Positions 26,281-35,426 of a DNA stretch of 64,000 nt are shown here, in pieces. The stretch is from Weizmannia acidilactici (GTDB lineage Bacteria > Bacillota > Bacilli > Bacillales > Bacillaceae_C): assembly GCF_008974225.1 (NCBI RefSeq), contig NZ_BKZR01000001.1, positions 62,001 to 126,000 of the forward strand. Reading direction: 5' to 3'. The notes below the pieces were generated by a model, which saw only the letters and a program-made list of their open reading frames with translations, was not told where the DNA came from and ran no database searches. Numbering within the stretch: position 1 is the stretch's first letter; each line of letters starts with the position of its first letter. The position numbers were made by a program, and so were the translations under genes.

Positions 26281-27204
26281 ATGGATGGGATTCTACCGCT
26301 GTGGAAACCGGCAGGGATGACTTCGCATGATTGCGTTTTTAAAATCCGGAAACGATTAAAAATAAAAAAAGTAGGCCACACCGGCACGCTCGACCCGGAT
26401 GTGGAAGGGGTGCTGCCGGTCTGCATCGGACGAGCAACGAAAATTGCCGAATTTCTCACAGATGCCGGCAAAACGTATGAAGGAGAAGCAACAATCGGTT
26501 TTTCAACCACGACGGAAGACGCATCCGGAGAGACGGTAGAAAGAAAAGAAATCACCCGCCCGATCCCCCGTGAAGAAATTTTGGCGGTTTTCGCATCGCT
26601 AACCGGCCGCATAACGCAAACGCCCCCAATGTTTTCGGCGGTAAAAGTGAACGGGAAAAGGCTTTATGAGTATGCAAGGCAGGGGATCGAAGTGGAGCGG
26701 CCTTCAAGGGAAGTTGAAATTTACAGCCTCGAATTATTGGACCAGCGAGAAATCTTTGAAGGCCCGCTCGTGTCTTTCCGATTTCGCGCATCCTGCAGCA
26801 AAGGGACTTATATCCGTACCCTTGCTGTCATGATGGGCGAAAAGCTCGGCTATCCCGCCCATATGTCGAAGCTTTCAAGAACGATGGCGGGGAGTTTTTC
26901 AAAGGAACAGTGCTTCACACTTGAAGAGGTCGGTAAGTATGCAGAAGCCGGTATGGCGGAAAAATTGCTTTTCCCGATGGAAGCGGGGCTGAACCATTTG
27001 CCGAAATGGGAAATAAGTGATACATTAGCAGAGAAAGTAAAAAACGGCGCAGTATTGGAAAAAGGTGCACATTGGCAAAATGGCGGCGGCATCATGGCAT
27101 TATTTCACCGCCATAAAATTATGGCAATTTATCAACCCCATCCCAAGCGGCCCGGCTTTATCAAACCGGTAAAAGTGATCAGAAATGATCTTTCAAATTT
27201 TTAA
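26281..27204 (+). CDS. truB: tRNA pseudouridine(55) synthase
   Basis: TruB makes pseudouridine 55 in the T loop of tRNAs. The catalytic Asp lies in VGHTGTLDPDVEGVLPVCIG, and the family segments LPLWKPAGMTSHD and CSKGTYIRTLAVMMGEKLG are present. The start is ATG 26281 after AGGAAGGAAG; the upstream in-frame extension from 26242 is not supported. The length of 307 is normal. It is followed by ribF, the usual order. Confidence 0.96.
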   Translation: MDGILPLWKPAGMTSHDCVFKIRKRLKIKKVGHTGTLDPDVEGVLPVCIGRATKIAEFLTDAGKTYEGEATIGFSTTTEDASGETVERKEITRPIPREEILAVFASLTGRITQTPPMFSAVKVNGKRLYEYARQGIEVERPSREVEIYSLELLDQREIFEGPLVSFRFRASCSKGTYIRTLAVMMGEKLGYPAHMSKLSRTMAGSFSKEQCFTLEEVGKYAEAGMAEKLLFPMEAGLNHLPKWEISDTLAEKVKNGAVLEKGAHWQNGGGIMALFHRHKIMAIYQPHPKRPGFIKPVKVIRNDLSNF

Positions 27205-27292
27205 TATTCCCGCATTCCCTTGTGTGAATCCGGATTTCGCGGGTACAAAAAATTTAACAGAGCCAAACTGAAAAGGGAAAAGGTGAGAAACA

Positions 27293-28243
27293 TTGAAAGT
27301 ATTGACGGTTCATCATCCCCATTCCTTCCGCCCCGGCGATTTTCCCCCGCTTGCAATCGCTTTGGGCTATTTTGACGGTATCCACCTTGGCCACCAAAAA
27401 GTGATCAGGACAGCGAGGGAAATTGCGGAGCAGAACGGCTGGAAAAGCGCGGTAATGACATTCGAGCCCCATCCTTCTGTTGTACTTGGGAAAAAAAAAG
27501 AAGGAATCGAATTGATCACACCGCTCGGGGATAAAATCAAATTGATAGAGGCACTCGGCATAGACTATTTATTTATCGTACGGTTTACCTCCAGCTTTGC
27601 AAATCTTTTGCCGCAGCAATTTGTCGATCAATATTTGGCCGTGCTGGGGGCCAAACATGTTGTGGCCGGTTTTGACTATACATACGGCAAGTTTGGCAAA
27701 GGGAATATGGGAAACCTGCCGGAATACGCAAACGGACGTTTCGCGATTACAACAGTCGGGAAAGTCGTACTTGAAAATTCGGAAGAAAAGGTCAGCTCGA
27801 CTTTAATTCGGACAAAAATAAGAGAAGGAAAAGTCAGGGACGTGGAACGCTTGCTTGGGCGCTATTATGAAATCAAGGGGGTCGTCGTCCACGGGGAAAA
27901 AAGGGGCCGTCAGCTCGGCTTTCCGACCGCAAACATCCAATTGTCCGATCCGTATATGCTTCCCCCGAACGGCGTTTATATTGTGCAAATGATGGTCGGG
28001 GATGTCTGGCATAACGGCTTATGCAGCGTCGGGTACAACCCGACTTTCAAAAATCCGGACGAATACGAAAAAACGACTGAAGTGTATTTGCTGGATTTTT
28101 CCGAGACGATTTACGGGGAAGAAGTTATTGTCAGGTGGCTTCGACGGATCCGTGAAGAGAAGAAATTTGACCGCGTGGAGGATTTGATTGAGGAAATGAA
28201 AAGGGATGAGCAAGCCGCAAGAAGCTACTTTGAAAAATATTGA
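27293..28243 (+). CDS. ribF: bifunctional riboflavin kinase/FAD synthetase
   Basis: RibF (RibC in B. subtilis) phosphorylates riboflavin to FMN and adenylates it to FAD. The N-terminal adenylyltransferase domain has ALGYFDGIHLGHQKVI and HVVAGFDYTYGKFGKG. The C-terminal kinase domain (about 185-310) has GEKRGRQLGFPTANIQ, GVYIVQM and GYNPTFKN. The start is TTG 27293 after AAGGTGA. Length (316) equals the B. subtilis protein. No FMN riboswitch was seen upstream. Confidence 0.96.
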   Translation: MKVLTVHHPHSFRPGDFPPLAIALGYFDGIHLGHQKVIRTAREIAEQNGWKSAVMTFEPHPSVVLGKKKEGIELITPLGDKIKLIEALGIDYLFIVRFTSSFANLLPQQFVDQYLAVLGAKHVVAGFDYTYGKFGKGNMGNLPEYANGRFAITTVGKVVLENSEEKVSSTLIRTKIREGKVRDVERLLGRYYEIKGVVVHGEKRGRQLGFPTANIQLSDPYMLPPNGVYIVQMMVGDVWHNGLCSVGYNPTFKNPDEYEKTTEVYLLDFSETIYGEEVIVRWLRRIREEKKFDRVEDLIEEMKRDEQAARSYFEKY

Positions 28244-28251
28244 ACTTCCAC

Positions 28252-28280
28252 TTGTGTTTTGGTTTAAAAAGTAGTATTCT
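28252..28280 (+). promoter_or_regulatory. candidate sigma-A promoter for rpsO
   Basis: TTGTGT (28252-28257), a 17-base spacer and TATTCT (28275-28280) lie just after ribF. The leader of about 85 bases contains a short repeat of ACAGTA; an S15-binding leader fold is possible but I did not establish one. Confidence 0.5.
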
Positions 28281-28373
28281 ATTACAGTAACAGTAACAGG
28301 AACCTATGCTTGGCAGTGCGACCCACCGACGCCTGCTCGGCACAAGGGGATTGAAGTTGAGGAGGTGAACAGT

Positions 28374-28643
28374 ATGGCGATTTCAAAAGAACGTAAAAAT
28401 GAAATCATCAACCAATTTAAAATCCACGAGAACGATACCGGTTCTCCGGAAGTGCAAATTGCTGTATTGACGGAAGAAATCAACAAATTAAACGATCATT
28501 TGCGTGTCCATAAAAAAGACCATCATTCCCGCCGCGGTTTGATGAAAATGGTTGGGAGACGGCGTAATTTGTTGACTTATCTGCGCAATAAAGATGTGCA
28601 GCGTTACCGTGAATTGATTAACCGGTTAGGCTTGCGCCGATAA
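28374..28643 (+). CDS. rpsO: 30S ribosomal protein S15
   Basis: S15 binds 16S rRNA early and nucleates the platform. The 89-residue length is exact for the family. NDTGSPEVQIAVLTEEINKL, HKKDHHSRRGLMKMVGRRR and LLTYLRNKDVQRY are diagnostic. ATG 28374 follows GAGGAGGTGA. It is closed by a symmetric terminator before pnp, as in many bacteria where rpsO and pnp are neighbours. Confidence 0.98.
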   Translation: MAISKERKNEIINQFKIHENDTGSPEVQIAVLTEEINKLNDHLRVHKKDHHSRRGLMKMVGRRRNLLTYLRNKDVQRYRELINRLGLRR

Positions 28644-28656
28644 ATAAAATGCAGGT

Positions 28657-28691
28657 TGCAAAAAAGCGGGATCATTCCCGCTTTTTTGCAA
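28657..28691. terminator. symmetric terminator after rpsO
   Basis: TTGCAAAAAAGCGGG pairs perfectly with CCCGCTTTTTTGCAA around ATCATT. The A and T tracts make it functional in both directions. Confidence 0.9.
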
Positions 28692-28883
28692 TGTTTATAT
28701 CTCCCCTTTTCTCCGCCGCCGGATGTATCCGAAGCGCCGCCTGGTTTCTCCTTCCCATCCTGGTGCGGCCTGTACATACATAGCAATACGATTTGATTCT
28801 CTAATATGAATCATCACCCCATGCTTATCTTTAGATTGAATGTGAAACAATAGTAAGAAATAAGAAAGGAGAATTTTTTCTAT

Positions 28884-31004
28884 ATGGCACAGGACAAACA
28901 CATATATACGATAGACTGGGCCGGTCGTCCGCTCACTGTGGAAATCGGCCAGCTCGCGAAACAGGCGAACGGCGCCGCACTTGTCCGCTATGGCGAAACC
29001 GCTGTCCTCAGTACGGCAACCGCCTCAAAAGAACCGAAAAATGTAGATTTTTTTCCGTTGACGGTAAACTATGAGGAACGCTTATACGCTGTCGGGAAAA
29101 TCCCGGGCGGTTTCATTAAACGGGAAGGGCGCCCGAGTGAAAAGGCGATCCTTTCAAGCCGTTTGATTGACAGGCCGATCCGCCCGCTGTTCGCCGATGG
29201 TTTCCGTAATGAAGTGCAGGTCGTCAGCATGGTGATGAGCGTCGACCAAGATTGCACGCCGGAAATGGCGGCTATGCTTGGTTCCTCTCTTGCGCTGAGC
29301 TGCTCGGATATTCCGTTTGAAGGCCCGATTGCCGGCGTCATTGTAGGAAGGGTTGACGGCCGGTTCGTCATTAATCCGACGGTTGAACAGATGGAAAAAA
29401 GCGACATCAATTTAACCGTTGCTGGTACAAAAGATGCCATCAACATGGTTGAAGCCGGCGCCAAGGAAGTGCCGGAAGAAGTGATGTTGGAAGCGATCAT
29501 GTTCGGCCATGAAGAAATTAAACGCCTGATTGAATTCCAAGAAAAAATTATTGCCGAAGTCGGAAAAGAAAAAATGGCTGTGGAACTGTTTGAACTCGAT
29601 CCGGAACTGGTGGAAAAGGTCAGCTCCATGTGCCGGGAAGACATGGTGAAAGCGATCCAGGTGCATGAAAAGCAGGCCCGCGAAGAGGCGATCAAAGCGG
29701 TCAATGACCGGGTGCTTGAGCAGTTTGAGGCTGAGGAAGCCGACGAAGAGACGATAAAACAGATTAAGCAGATTCTGCATGATATCGAAAAAGAGGAAGT
29801 CCGTAAGCTGATCACTGTCGATAAAATCCGCCCGGACGGCCGCAAAATCGATGAAATCCGGCCGCTTTCCTCCGAAGTGGGCGTTTTGCCGCGCACGCAC
29901 GGCTCGGGGCTGTTTACCCGCGGACAGACGCAGGCTTTAAGTGTTTGTACATTGGGCGCTTTAGGTGATGTGCAAATTTTGGATGGACTTGGCATTGAAG
30001 AATCGAAGCGCTTTATGCACCATTACAATTTCCCGCCGTTCAGTGTAGGAGAAACCGGGCCGATGAGAGGGCCGGGACGTCGCGAAATCGGGCACGGGGC
30101 ATTGGGAGAACGCGCCTTGGAACCGGTCATTCCGGATGAAAAAGAGTTCCCGTACACGATCCGGCTTGTTTCTGAAGTTTTGGAGTCGAACGGTTCCACT
30201 TCGCAGGCAAGCATCTGCGCTTCCACCCTTGCAATGATGGATGCCGGGATTCCGATTAAAGCACCTGTTGCCGGGATTGCAATGGGGCTTGTCAAAAATG
30301 GGGAGCATTATACGATTCTAACGGATATCCAGGGTATGGAAGACCATCTTGGTGACATGGACTTTAAAGTTGCCGGGACCGCAAAAGGCGTTACTGCGCT
30401 ACAAATGGATATTAAAATCGACGGATTGTCAAGGAAAATTTTGGAAGAGGCGCTGCAGCAAGCCAGAAAAGGCAGGATGCAGATTCTCGATCATATGATG
30501 TCGACAATATCGGAAACGCGTGACCATCTGTCCATCTATGCACCGAAAATTTTAACGATGACGATCAATCCGGATAAAATCAGGGATGTCATTGGGCCGA
30601 GCGGCAAACAAATCAATAAGATTATCGACGAGACAGGCGTCAAAATCGATATTGAACAGGATGGCACGATCTTTATATCGTCAACGGACGAAGAAGCAAA
30701 CAACAAAGCGAAGAAAATCATCGAAGACATCGTCCGCGAAGTGGTTGTCGGCCAGGTTTACCTTGGCAAAGTGAAACGGATCGAAAAATTTGGTGCGTTT
30801 GTTGAAATTTTTAATGGGAAAGACGGCCTTGTCCATATTTCGGAACTTGCGGAAGAACGCGTGCGCAGAGTGGAAGACGTCGTCAAAATCGGCGATGAAA
30901 TTTTGGTGAAAGTGACGGAAATTGACAGTCACGGCCGCATCAACTTATCCCGCAAAGCGGTATTAAAAGAACAGCGCGAGAAAAAAGAGCATAAACCGCG
31001 ATGA
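28884..31004 (+). CDS. pnp: polyribonucleotide nucleotidyltransferase (PNPase)
   Basis: PNPase degrades RNA 3' to 5' by phosphorolysis. Two RNase PH-like domains are visible (first about 1-215, second about 310-540, with SNGSTSQASICASTLAMMDAG), separated by a helical domain. KH (VIGPSGKQINKIIDETG) and S1 (GKVKRIEKFGAFVEIFNGKDGLVH) domains follow. The length of 706 matches. With RNase J2 and RNase Y, also in this window, it is part of the RNA decay machinery. Confidence 0.98.
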   Translation: MAQDKHIYTIDWAGRPLTVEIGQLAKQANGAALVRYGETAVLSTATASKEPKNVDFFPLTVNYEERLYAVGKIPGGFIKREGRPSEKAILSSRLIDRPIRPLFADGFRNEVQVVSMVMSVDQDCTPEMAAMLGSSLALSCSDIPFEGPIAGVIVGRVDGRFVINPTVEQMEKSDINLTVAGTKDAINMVEAGAKEVPEEVMLEAIMFGHEEIKRLIEFQEKIIAEVGKEKMAVELFELDPELVEKVSSMCREDMVKAIQVHEKQAREEAIKAVNDRVLEQFEAEEADEETIKQIKQILHDIEKEEVRKLITVDKIRPDGRKIDEIRPLSSEVGVLPRTHGSGLFTRGQTQALSVCTLGALGDVQILDGLGIEESKRFMHHYNFPPFSVGETGPMRGPGRREIGHGALGERALEPVIPDEKEFPYTIRLVSEVLESNGSTSQASICASTLAMMDAGIPIKAPVAGIAMGLVKNGEHYTILTDIQGMEDHLGDMDFKVAGTAKGVTALQMDIKIDGLSRKILEEALQQARKGRMQILDHMMSTISETRDHLSIYAPKILTMTINPDKIRDVIGPSGKQINKIIDETGVKIDIEQDGTIFISSTDEEANNKAKKIIEDIVREVVVGQVYLGKVKRIEKFGAFVEIFNGKDGLVHISELAEERVRRVEDVVKIGDEILVKVTEIDSHGRINLSRKAVLKEQREKKEHKPR

Positions 31005-31029
31005 AAGTCAGGGAACCCTGGCTTTTTTT
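31004..31029 (+). terminator. Rho-independent terminator after pnp
   Basis: AAAGTCAGGG pairs with CCCTGGCTTT (one G-T pair) around AA, then T7. It begins at the pnp stop codon. Confidence 0.85.
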
Positions 31030-31098
31030 ATTTGTGCTGCGCCTCCGTTCTACGTCTCCCTTTTTTTTCATATTTTTTAAAAGAAGGGGGAAAATAAC

Positions 31099-32112
31099 GT
31101 GAATAAAGCAAAACACTTGATTGCAGTTGCCTTGATTGCTATTCTAGCATTGTTGCTTGTGGAAAATCCGCTGTCGGACCAATACATACGTGAACGCCCT
31201 GCCATTACGGCACAGCAAAATCAGTTATATGCAAAAATTGAACAAGCCGCAAAACGTTATTCCCGCCCTCCTGAAAATGCGCGGATTGATCCGGTTTGGA
31301 AGGCGATTCCCGGCTACAACGGAGTAGAAGTGGATAAAAGGGCATCTTACGAAAAAATGAAGAAAGACGGGCGTTATGATGAACGTAAGTTGGTGTTTAA
31401 GCAGATTCCCCCGGCCATCCACTTAAAAGACCTGGACGCCGCCCCTGTCTATACGGGAAACCCGGACAAACCGATGGTCGCATTTTTGATCAATGTTGCC
31501 TGGGGAAACGAATATTTGCCGGATATGCTAAAAACTTTAAAAAAGTACAATGTCCATGCTACTTTTTTCTTAGAGGGAAGATGGGCAAAAGAAAATCCGC
31601 ATCTTGCCAATATGATTGTAAGCGGGGGGCATGAAATCGGAAACCATTCCTATACCCACCCCGATTTAAAAACTTTATCGGCAGCCCAGGTCAGAAAACA
31701 GTTGGAACAGACGAACCGCGTCATTGAAGCGATAACAGGAGAAAAAGTGAAATGGTTTGCACCGCCAAGCGGGAGTTACCGGGATGAAGTCGTGAAGCTC
31801 GCAAAGTCTATGGATATGGGGACGATCATGTGGACGGTCGATACGATCGATTGGCAAAAACCGGCTCCCGATGTGATTGTCCAGCGCGTTATTTCCGAAG
31901 CGCGCGGCGGTTCGCTGATCTTAATGCATCCAACCGCTTCAACGGCAAAAGCGCTGGAACCGATGATATTGCAGTTAAAAAAGAAAAATTTAAAAATCAG
32001 CACCGTTTCAAAAGTGCTTGACGAAGAAAGAATCATTAAAAGTGAAGATGGAAAATTTATAAGCGGTGAAAATGAACGCCGCTCCAGTTCTGGAAATTTT
32101 GACAGCGACTGA
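31099..32112 (+). CDS. ylxY: YlxY, polysaccharide deacetylase-like protein
   Basis: YlxY is a NodB-fold protein exported through an N-terminal signal/anchor (HLIAVALIAILALLLVENP). The NodB fold is recognisable in HATFFLEGRWAKENPHLANMI, GGHEIGNHSYTHPDL and WFAPPSGSYRDEV. The metal-binding motif 1 of active enzymes (TFDDG) is replaced by LINVAWGNE, so the catalytic Asp pair is missing; this is also true of the B. subtilis homologue as I recall it. It may bind rather than deacetylate glycan (inference). At 337 residues it is slightly longer than B. subtilis (about 319). Confidence 0.88.
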   Translation: MNKAKHLIAVALIAILALLLVENPLSDQYIRERPAITAQQNQLYAKIEQAAKRYSRPPENARIDPVWKAIPGYNGVEVDKRASYEKMKKDGRYDERKLVFKQIPPAIHLKDLDAAPVYTGNPDKPMVAFLINVAWGNEYLPDMLKTLKKYNVHATFFLEGRWAKENPHLANMIVSGGHEIGNHSYTHPDLKTLSAAQVRKQLEQTNRVIEAITGEKVKWFAPPSGSYRDEVVKLAKSMDMGTIMWTVDTIDWQKPAPDVIVQRVISEARGGSLILMHPTASTAKALEPMILQLKKKNLKISTVSKVLDEERIIKSEDGKFISGENERRSSSGNFDSD

Positions 32113-32137
32113 AATGCATGAGCAGGGAGGCACATAC

Positions 32138-33376
32138 ATGATCCAGAAATACACTTGCAAAAACGGCTTAAGGATTGTGCTTGAAGAGATTCCAACCGTC
32201 CGTTCGGTTGCAATCGGCATTTGGATCGGCACGGGCTCGAGAAATGAAAATGAAAAAAACAACGGGATTTCCCATTTCCTTGAGCATATGTTTTTCAAAG
32301 GGACAGAAAAAAGAAGCGCGAAGGACATTGCAGAAGCCTTCGATTCGATCGGCGGCCAGGTGAATGCTTTTACCTCGAAAGAATATACCTGCTATTATGC
32401 AAAAGTACTTGATACGCATGCGCCGATTGCGCTCGATTTATTGGCGGATATGTTCTTCCACTCCACCTTTTCGGAAAAGGAAATGGAACGCGAAAAAAGT
32501 GTCGTCAATGAAGAAATCAAAATGTATGAAGATACGCCGGATGATATTGTCCATGATTTGCTCGGCAAGGCTGTATACGGGGACCACCCGCTTGGCTATC
32601 CGATTTTAGGGACGGAAGAGACGCTGGCATTGTTTACGAGCGATGACCTCCACCAATACGTTTATGATATGTACACGCCTGACCGTGTTGTCATATCGGT
32701 TGCCGGGAATGTCGGTCCGTCGTTTATCAAAGACATCGAAGCGCTTTTCGGATCATACGAGGGCGGAAATGTGAAACGCCGGGGCGAGGCGGCGGTATTC
32801 CATACGAATGACCTTGCGCGCAAAAAGGAAACGGAACAGGCCCATTTATGTTTAGGGTTTGAAGGAAAGACGATCGGCAGCGAAGATATTTACGATTTGA
32901 TCGTATTGAATAATATTCTGGGCGGCAGCATGTCCTCCAGGCTTTTCCAAAATGTGCGCGAACAGCGGGGGCTTGCATATTCCGTATACTCTTACCACAC
33001 TGCTTATAAAGACAGCGGCATTTTAACGATTTACGGCGGAACAGGCGCATCTCAGCTGGACGAACTTTTTGACACTGTACTGGAAACGCTCAAGACGCTG
33101 AAAACAAAAGGAGTAACGGAAAAAGAAGTGCAGAACAGCAAAGAACAGTTAAAGGGGAGCCTGATGCTCAGCCTGGAAAGCACAAACAGCAGGATGAGTC
33201 GCAACGGGAAAAATGAACTGCTCCTGAAAAAGCACCGCTCGCTTGATGAAATGATTGAGCAGATTGACCGCGTGACGGTGGAAAAAGTGAATGCCTGCGC
33301 GCGGCAAATTTTCTCGGACCGCTATTCGGCGTCACTCATCAGTCCGGACGGAAAATTGCCGGGCCGCCTTTCTTAA
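32138..33376 (+). CDS. mlpA: M16 family processing peptidase MlpA (YmxG)
   Basis: This zinc peptidase resembles mitochondrial processing peptidase. The inverted zinc motif HFLEH is at residues 46-50, with the distal Glu in EKSVVNEEIKMYED. The C-terminal half has the R/Y pair region GLAYSVYSYHT. ATG 32138 follows GGGAGG; the in-frame extension back to 32066 overlaps ylxY. The length of 412 matches B. subtilis (about 409). It sits between ylxY and ymxH as in that species. Confidence 0.93.
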   Translation: MIQKYTCKNGLRIVLEEIPTVRSVAIGIWIGTGSRNENEKNNGISHFLEHMFFKGTEKRSAKDIAEAFDSIGGQVNAFTSKEYTCYYAKVLDTHAPIALDLLADMFFHSTFSEKEMEREKSVVNEEIKMYEDTPDDIVHDLLGKAVYGDHPLGYPILGTEETLALFTSDDLHQYVYDMYTPDRVVISVAGNVGPSFIKDIEALFGSYEGGNVKRRGEAAVFHTNDLARKKETEQAHLCLGFEGKTIGSEDIYDLIVLNNILGGSMSSRLFQNVREQRGLAYSVYSYHTAYKDSGILTIYGGTGASQLDELFDTVLETLKTLKTKGVTEKEVQNSKEQLKGSLMLSLESTNSRMSRNGKNELLLKKHRSLDEMIEQIDRVTVEKVNACARQIFSDRYSASLISPDGKLPGRLS

Positions 33377-33441
33377 AACCGGCATATCCCTCCCCTGTTG
33401 GACATAAAATGGAAACAGTCCATCTAGAAAGAAGGGGAAAT

Positions 33442-33687
33442 ATGCGGCTCAGCGAACTAAGCGGCAAGGAAATGGTCGATTTTAAAAAAGCGGAGCGGCT
33501 CGGGGTATTGGGGCAGACCGACCTGGAAATTGATGAAAAATCCGGGAAAGTCGAGACCCTGATTATTCCGGTCGGAAGGCGTTTTAGGAAACAGGCGTAC
33601 GAAATCCGTGTTCCGTGGAACCGGATCCGGACAATCGGCGCGGACATGATTATTTTGGAGGTTCCTGAAAACCAATACAGTTATTAA
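33442..33687 (+). CDS. ymxH: YlmC/YmxH family PRC-barrel sporulation protein
   Basis: This is a small PRC-barrel protein of the YlmC/YmxH family, associated with sporulation genes; function unknown. MRLSELSGKEMVDFKKAERLG, GQTDLEID and the terminal IRTIGADMIIL are family features. ATG 33442 follows AGAAGGGG, giving 81 residues. The in-frame ATG at 33409 would add 11 unconserved residues. It ends at a long terminator. Confidence 0.88.
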   Translation: MRLSELSGKEMVDFKKAERLGVLGQTDLEIDEKSGKVETLIIPVGRRFRKQAYEIRVPWNRIRTIGADMIILEVPENQYSY

Positions 33688-33738
33688 AAGGCAAAGAAAA
33701 GCGCCGGGGTTTTCCCGGCTTTTTTCTTTGCCTTTTTT
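33686..33738 (+). terminator. long Rho-independent terminator after ymxH
   Basis: AAAAGGCAAAGAAAAG-CCGGG pairs with CCCGG-CTTTTTTCTTTGCC and ends in a run of T. It separates ymxH from the sporulation-specific dpa promoter. Confidence 0.92.
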
Positions 33739-33767
33739 CACAGAAACCATGCCCGTGTCATAAGATA
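33739..33767 (+). promoter_or_regulatory. sigma-K type promoter for dpaAB
   Basis: CACA (33739-33742), a 16-base spacer and CATAAGATA (33759-33767) match the B. subtilis sigma-K consensus (mACm-N16-CATAnnnTA) at every defined position. In B. subtilis the spoVF genes are transcribed by sigma-K in the mother cell. The transcript would start about 40 bases before dpaA. Confidence 0.8.
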
Positions 33768-33811
33768 TGGGGAAATCACCCAATGATCATTCACAAAAGA
33801 AGGTGAAGCCG

Positions 33812-34711
33812 TTGTTGACAGGACTGCAAATTGCGATTATTGGCGGGGATGCGCGCCAACTGGAAGTGATCCGTAAACTGGCGGATCTGGACGCGAGAAT
33901 CTCACTAATCGGTTTTGAACAGCTGGATTTTGTATATTCCGGCGTCACAAAAGAGAAATTTAAAGACATCAATTTTGCCGAAATGGACTGTATCATTTTA
34001 CCGATTACTGGAACTGCCGGCGACGGGAAAATAGAATTAATTTTTTCGAACGAAGAGGTCGTTTTGACGGAAGATATTTTGGTGGAAACACCACCGTATT
34101 TCACGATATATACCGGCATCAGCAATGAATATTTGAATCAGCTTGCCAAAAAAGCGGATCGCCGCCTCGTCAAATTGTTCGAGCGGGATGATGTCGCGAT
34201 TTACAACTCCATCCCTACTGTTGAAGGGACAATCATGATGGCGATCCGGCATACCGAATTCACGATTCACGGCTCCAATGTCGCCGTCCTTGGTCTGGGA
34301 AGGGTCGGCATGAGCATTGCGAGAGCTTTTCATCACCTCGGGGCCCGTGTCAAAGTCGGTGCGAGAAAAAGCGAGAATTTGGCCAGGATTACGGAAATGG
34401 GGCTTAAACCGTTCCATTTGAAACAGCTGGAGCAGGAAGTGAAAGATATCGACATCTGTATCAATACGATTCCGCACCTTATCGTCAATGCTTCGGTGAT
34501 TCAAAAAATGCCGGCGCATACGCTCATTCTTGATATTGCTTCAAAACCGGGGGGCACGGATTTCCGATATGCCGAAAAGCGCGGTATTAAAGCATTGCTC
34601 GCGCCGAGCCTGCCGGGGATTGTTGCGCCGAAAACAGCCGGCCGGATTCTCGGAAATGTCCTTGCGCAGCTGATTGAAGAAGATGTATTAAAAAGAAAGG
34701 AGTCTTTATGA
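33812..34711 (+). CDS. dpaA: dipicolinate synthase subunit A
   Basis: DpaA (SpoVFA), with DpaB, converts the diaminopimelate-pathway intermediate made by DapA into dipicolinic acid in the mother cell. The N-terminal segment LTGLQIAIIGGDARQLEVIRKL and the Rossmann fold VAVLGLGRVGMSIARAF (about 155) are clear, as is KLFERDDVAIYNSIPTVEG. I choose TTG 33812 after AAGGTGA by alignment with the known N-terminus, giving 299 residues; a further TTG follows at once. The stop overlaps dpaB by four bases. Confidence 0.93.
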   Translation: MLTGLQIAIIGGDARQLEVIRKLADLDARISLIGFEQLDFVYSGVTKEKFKDINFAEMDCIILPITGTAGDGKIELIFSNEEVVLTEDILVETPPYFTIYTGISNEYLNQLAKKADRRLVKLFERDDVAIYNSIPTVEGTIMMAIRHTEFTIHGSNVAVLGLGRVGMSIARAFHHLGARVKVGARKSENLARITEMGLKPFHLKQLEQEVKDIDICINTIPHLIVNASVIQKMPAHTLILDIASKPGGTDFRYAEKRGIKALLAPSLPGIVAPKTAGRILGNVLAQLIEEDVLKRKESL

Positions 34712-35310
34712 TGGGTTTGAAAGGAAAAAGAATCGGGTTTGGATTAACCGGTTCCCACTGCACTTACCAGGCCGTTTTCCCGGAAATAGAGAAACTCGTG
34801 GCGGCAGGGGCGGAAGTCATTCCAGTTGTGACGCACACAGTCAAAACAACGGACACGAGATTCGGCAAGGGATCGGAATGGGTGGAAAAAATCGAAAAGA
34901 TAACCGGCCGTAAAGCAATTGATTCAATCGTTGAGGCTGAGCCGCTCGGGCCAAGCATTCCGCTCGACTGTATGGTCATTGCGCCGCTGACCGGTTTTAC
35001 AATGAGCAAACTCGCCAATGCCTTGACGGATTCGCCCGTATTGATGGCCGCAAAAGCTGCGCTCAGAAATTTGAAGCCTGTCGTGCTCGGCATATCGACA
35101 AATGATGCATTGGGATTAAACGGTGTCAATTTGATGCGGCTGATGGCAACGAAAAACATCTATTTTATTCCTTACGGCCAGGATGACCCCGACAAAAAGC
35201 CGAACTCGATGGTTGCGAGGATGTCGAGCCTGCTTGACACCGTTTCGCTGGCGCTTGAGGGCAAACAAATCCAGCCCGTCATTATCGAGCGCTTCCGCGA
35301 CGGGAAATGA
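34708..35310 (+). CDS. dpaB: dipicolinate synthase subunit B (flavoprotein family)
   Basis: DpaB (SpoVFB) is the second dipicolinate synthase subunit, with a flavodoxin-like fold of the Dfp/UbiX type. RIGFGLTGSHCTYQAVFPEIEKL and MVIAPLTGFTMSKLANALTDSPVLMAAKA, in two parts, are characteristic. At 200 residues it equals the B. subtilis protein. There are two successive ATG codons at 34708 and 34711. The first overlaps the dpaA stop. Confidence 0.95.
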   Translation: MMGLKGKRIGFGLTGSHCTYQAVFPEIEKLVAAGAEVIPVVTHTVKTTDTRFGKGSEWVEKIEKITGRKAIDSIVEAEPLGPSIPLDCMVIAPLTGFTMSKLANALTDSPVLMAAKAALRNLKPVVLGISTNDALGLNGVNLMRLMATKNIYFIPYGQDDPDKKPNSMVARMSSLLDTVSLALEGKQIQPVIIERFRDGK

Positions 35311-35426
35311 TCAATGTACGGAAACTGAGCGGAAAAATAAAAAAATTAACACGGCACAGCAAGACATGTGATACAATAAAAGCTATAAAGATGAATTAGG
35401 TTTTGTATCTGGAAGGGGAATGCTGA

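Noticed and set aside
28252..28373. S15-binding leader upstream of rpsO
   Set aside because: Expected by analogy, but I could not identify the pseudoknot or three-way junction by eye.
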